Below are positions 63,648-64,000 of a DNA stretch of 64,000 bases, in pieces (position 1 is the first letter of the stretch; the number at the start of each line of letters is the position of its first letter). This DNA comes from Flavihumibacter rivuli (GTDB lineage Bacteria > Bacteroidota > Bacteroidia > Chitinophagales > Chitinophagaceae). The stretch covers positions 1,578,001 through 1,642,000 of the forward strand of contig NZ_CP092334.1 of the NCBI RefSeq assembly GCF_018595685.2, in the 5' to 3' direction. The notes beneath the pieces are model-generated. The model was not told the origin of the DNA, did no database searches, and was given only the letters and a program-made list of their open reading frames with translations. The position numbers and the translations under genes were made by a program.

Positions 63648-64000
63648 CTACATTTTTATAAACCGGGCGGCTTTATAAGCTCCTCCTTCCACCTGGATAT
63701 AATAAACCCCGGCCCTCAAAGATGAAATATTTACTTGTTGCTGTGGATTGTTGAGCAGGAAGGAAAGGGATACCTGGCCAAGACTATTATACACCTGCGC
63801 TTTCCTACCCGGTAAAAAACTGCCATCCGTAATGGAAATGGTCAGTTGACCTTGTGACGGAACAGGGAACAAACTCAGTGTCCTTACCGCTGGTATCTCT
63901 GGATAGGGATTGTCAACATTATCCTGTTGCCCCTTACCACTCAGCCCCGAACCCGCCAAAATCGAATGCCGAACTCCACCCTTTTCAAAGAGGCTACGCA
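63648..64000 (-). CDS. T9SS type A C-terminal domain of a secreted protein (5' part outside window)
   Basis: The frame is open from the stop at 63648 to the window edge (about 117 residues), so the true start lies beyond 64000; the TTG near 63959 is not a likely start. The last ~80 residues form a type IX sorting domain: LSLFPVPSQGQLTISI (PVP in place of PNP), QVYNSLGQVSLSF and LRAGVYYIQVEGG. The cargo part is unknown. Confidence 0.85.
   Translation of the reverse strand, partial: RSLFEKGGVRHSILAGSGLSGKGQQDNVDNPYPEIPAVRTLSLFPVPSQGQLTISITDGSFLPGRKAQVYNSLGQVSLSFLLNNPQQQVNISSLRAGVYYIQVEGGAYKAARFIKM

Overview
The window is a piece of a chromosome from a member of the Bacteroidota, most likely a Chitinophagaceae-like soil or water bacterium. 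Supporting signs are four type IX secretion (T9SS) type A C-terminal domains or proteins ending in one, a SecD-SecF fusion, a long NusB, an HU-domain/SPOR-like membrane protein, many short lipoproteins, BshB1, and several promoters of the Bacteroidota form TTTG - about 19 bp - TAnnTTTG. The genus call is inference; no rRNA or tRNA gene was seen.

Region 1 (1-4970) holds a truncated ABC exporter, serine dehydratase sdaA, an FKBP lipoprotein, a small membrane protein and an HU/SPOR-like protein. Region 2 (5021-23061) is one 18-kb minus-strand exopolysaccharide (EPS) locus of sixteen genes. Reading with transcription it runs: Wza-like export lipoprotein, Wzc-like co-polymerase/tyrosine kinase, flippase, polymerase, glycosyltransferase, FemAB-like transferase, MBOAT O-acyltransferase, SGNH partner, glycosyltransferase, CE4 deacetylase, polyprenyl-phosphate sugar transferase, glycosyltransferase, an Alg14/Alg13-like split transferase pair, a Gfo/Idh/MocA oxidoreductase and an unassigned TIM-barrel-like protein. 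Together these encode a Wzx/Wzy-type polymer with acyl decoration. A good promoter sits before the first gene.

Region 3 (23522-32440) faces the EPS locus. It has two tandem heparinase-I-like polysaccharide lyases with different numbers of PKD-like repeats, a secreted SASA-type acetylesterase, and an amidohydrolase. The enzymes next to the EPS locus could trim or degrade the same polymer (inference). The esterase body is strikingly AT-rich while its T9SS tail is not. The amidohydrolase has a promoter followed by a multi-hairpin leader that ends in a terminator-like stem, a candidate cis-regulatory RNA.

Region 4 (32711-64000) is mostly housekeeping: groEL/groES, nusB, a DUF1573 lipoprotein, yajC, coaE, an aspartate aminotransferase, secDF, an IscA-type protein, a split methylmalonyl-CoA mutase large subunit, an M20 amidohydrolase, glnS, a YggS protein, acyl-CoA dehydrogenase, a RIC-type repair protein, aguB-aguA (agmatine to putrescine), a fatty acid desaturase, bshB1 (bacillithiol), a DEAD-box helicase, lpdA and the tail of another T9SS cargo. 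An 11-bp minisatellite of 21 units lies just upstream of yggS. Many gene pairs meet tail to tail over one shared hairpin terminator, some of which run into coding sequence.
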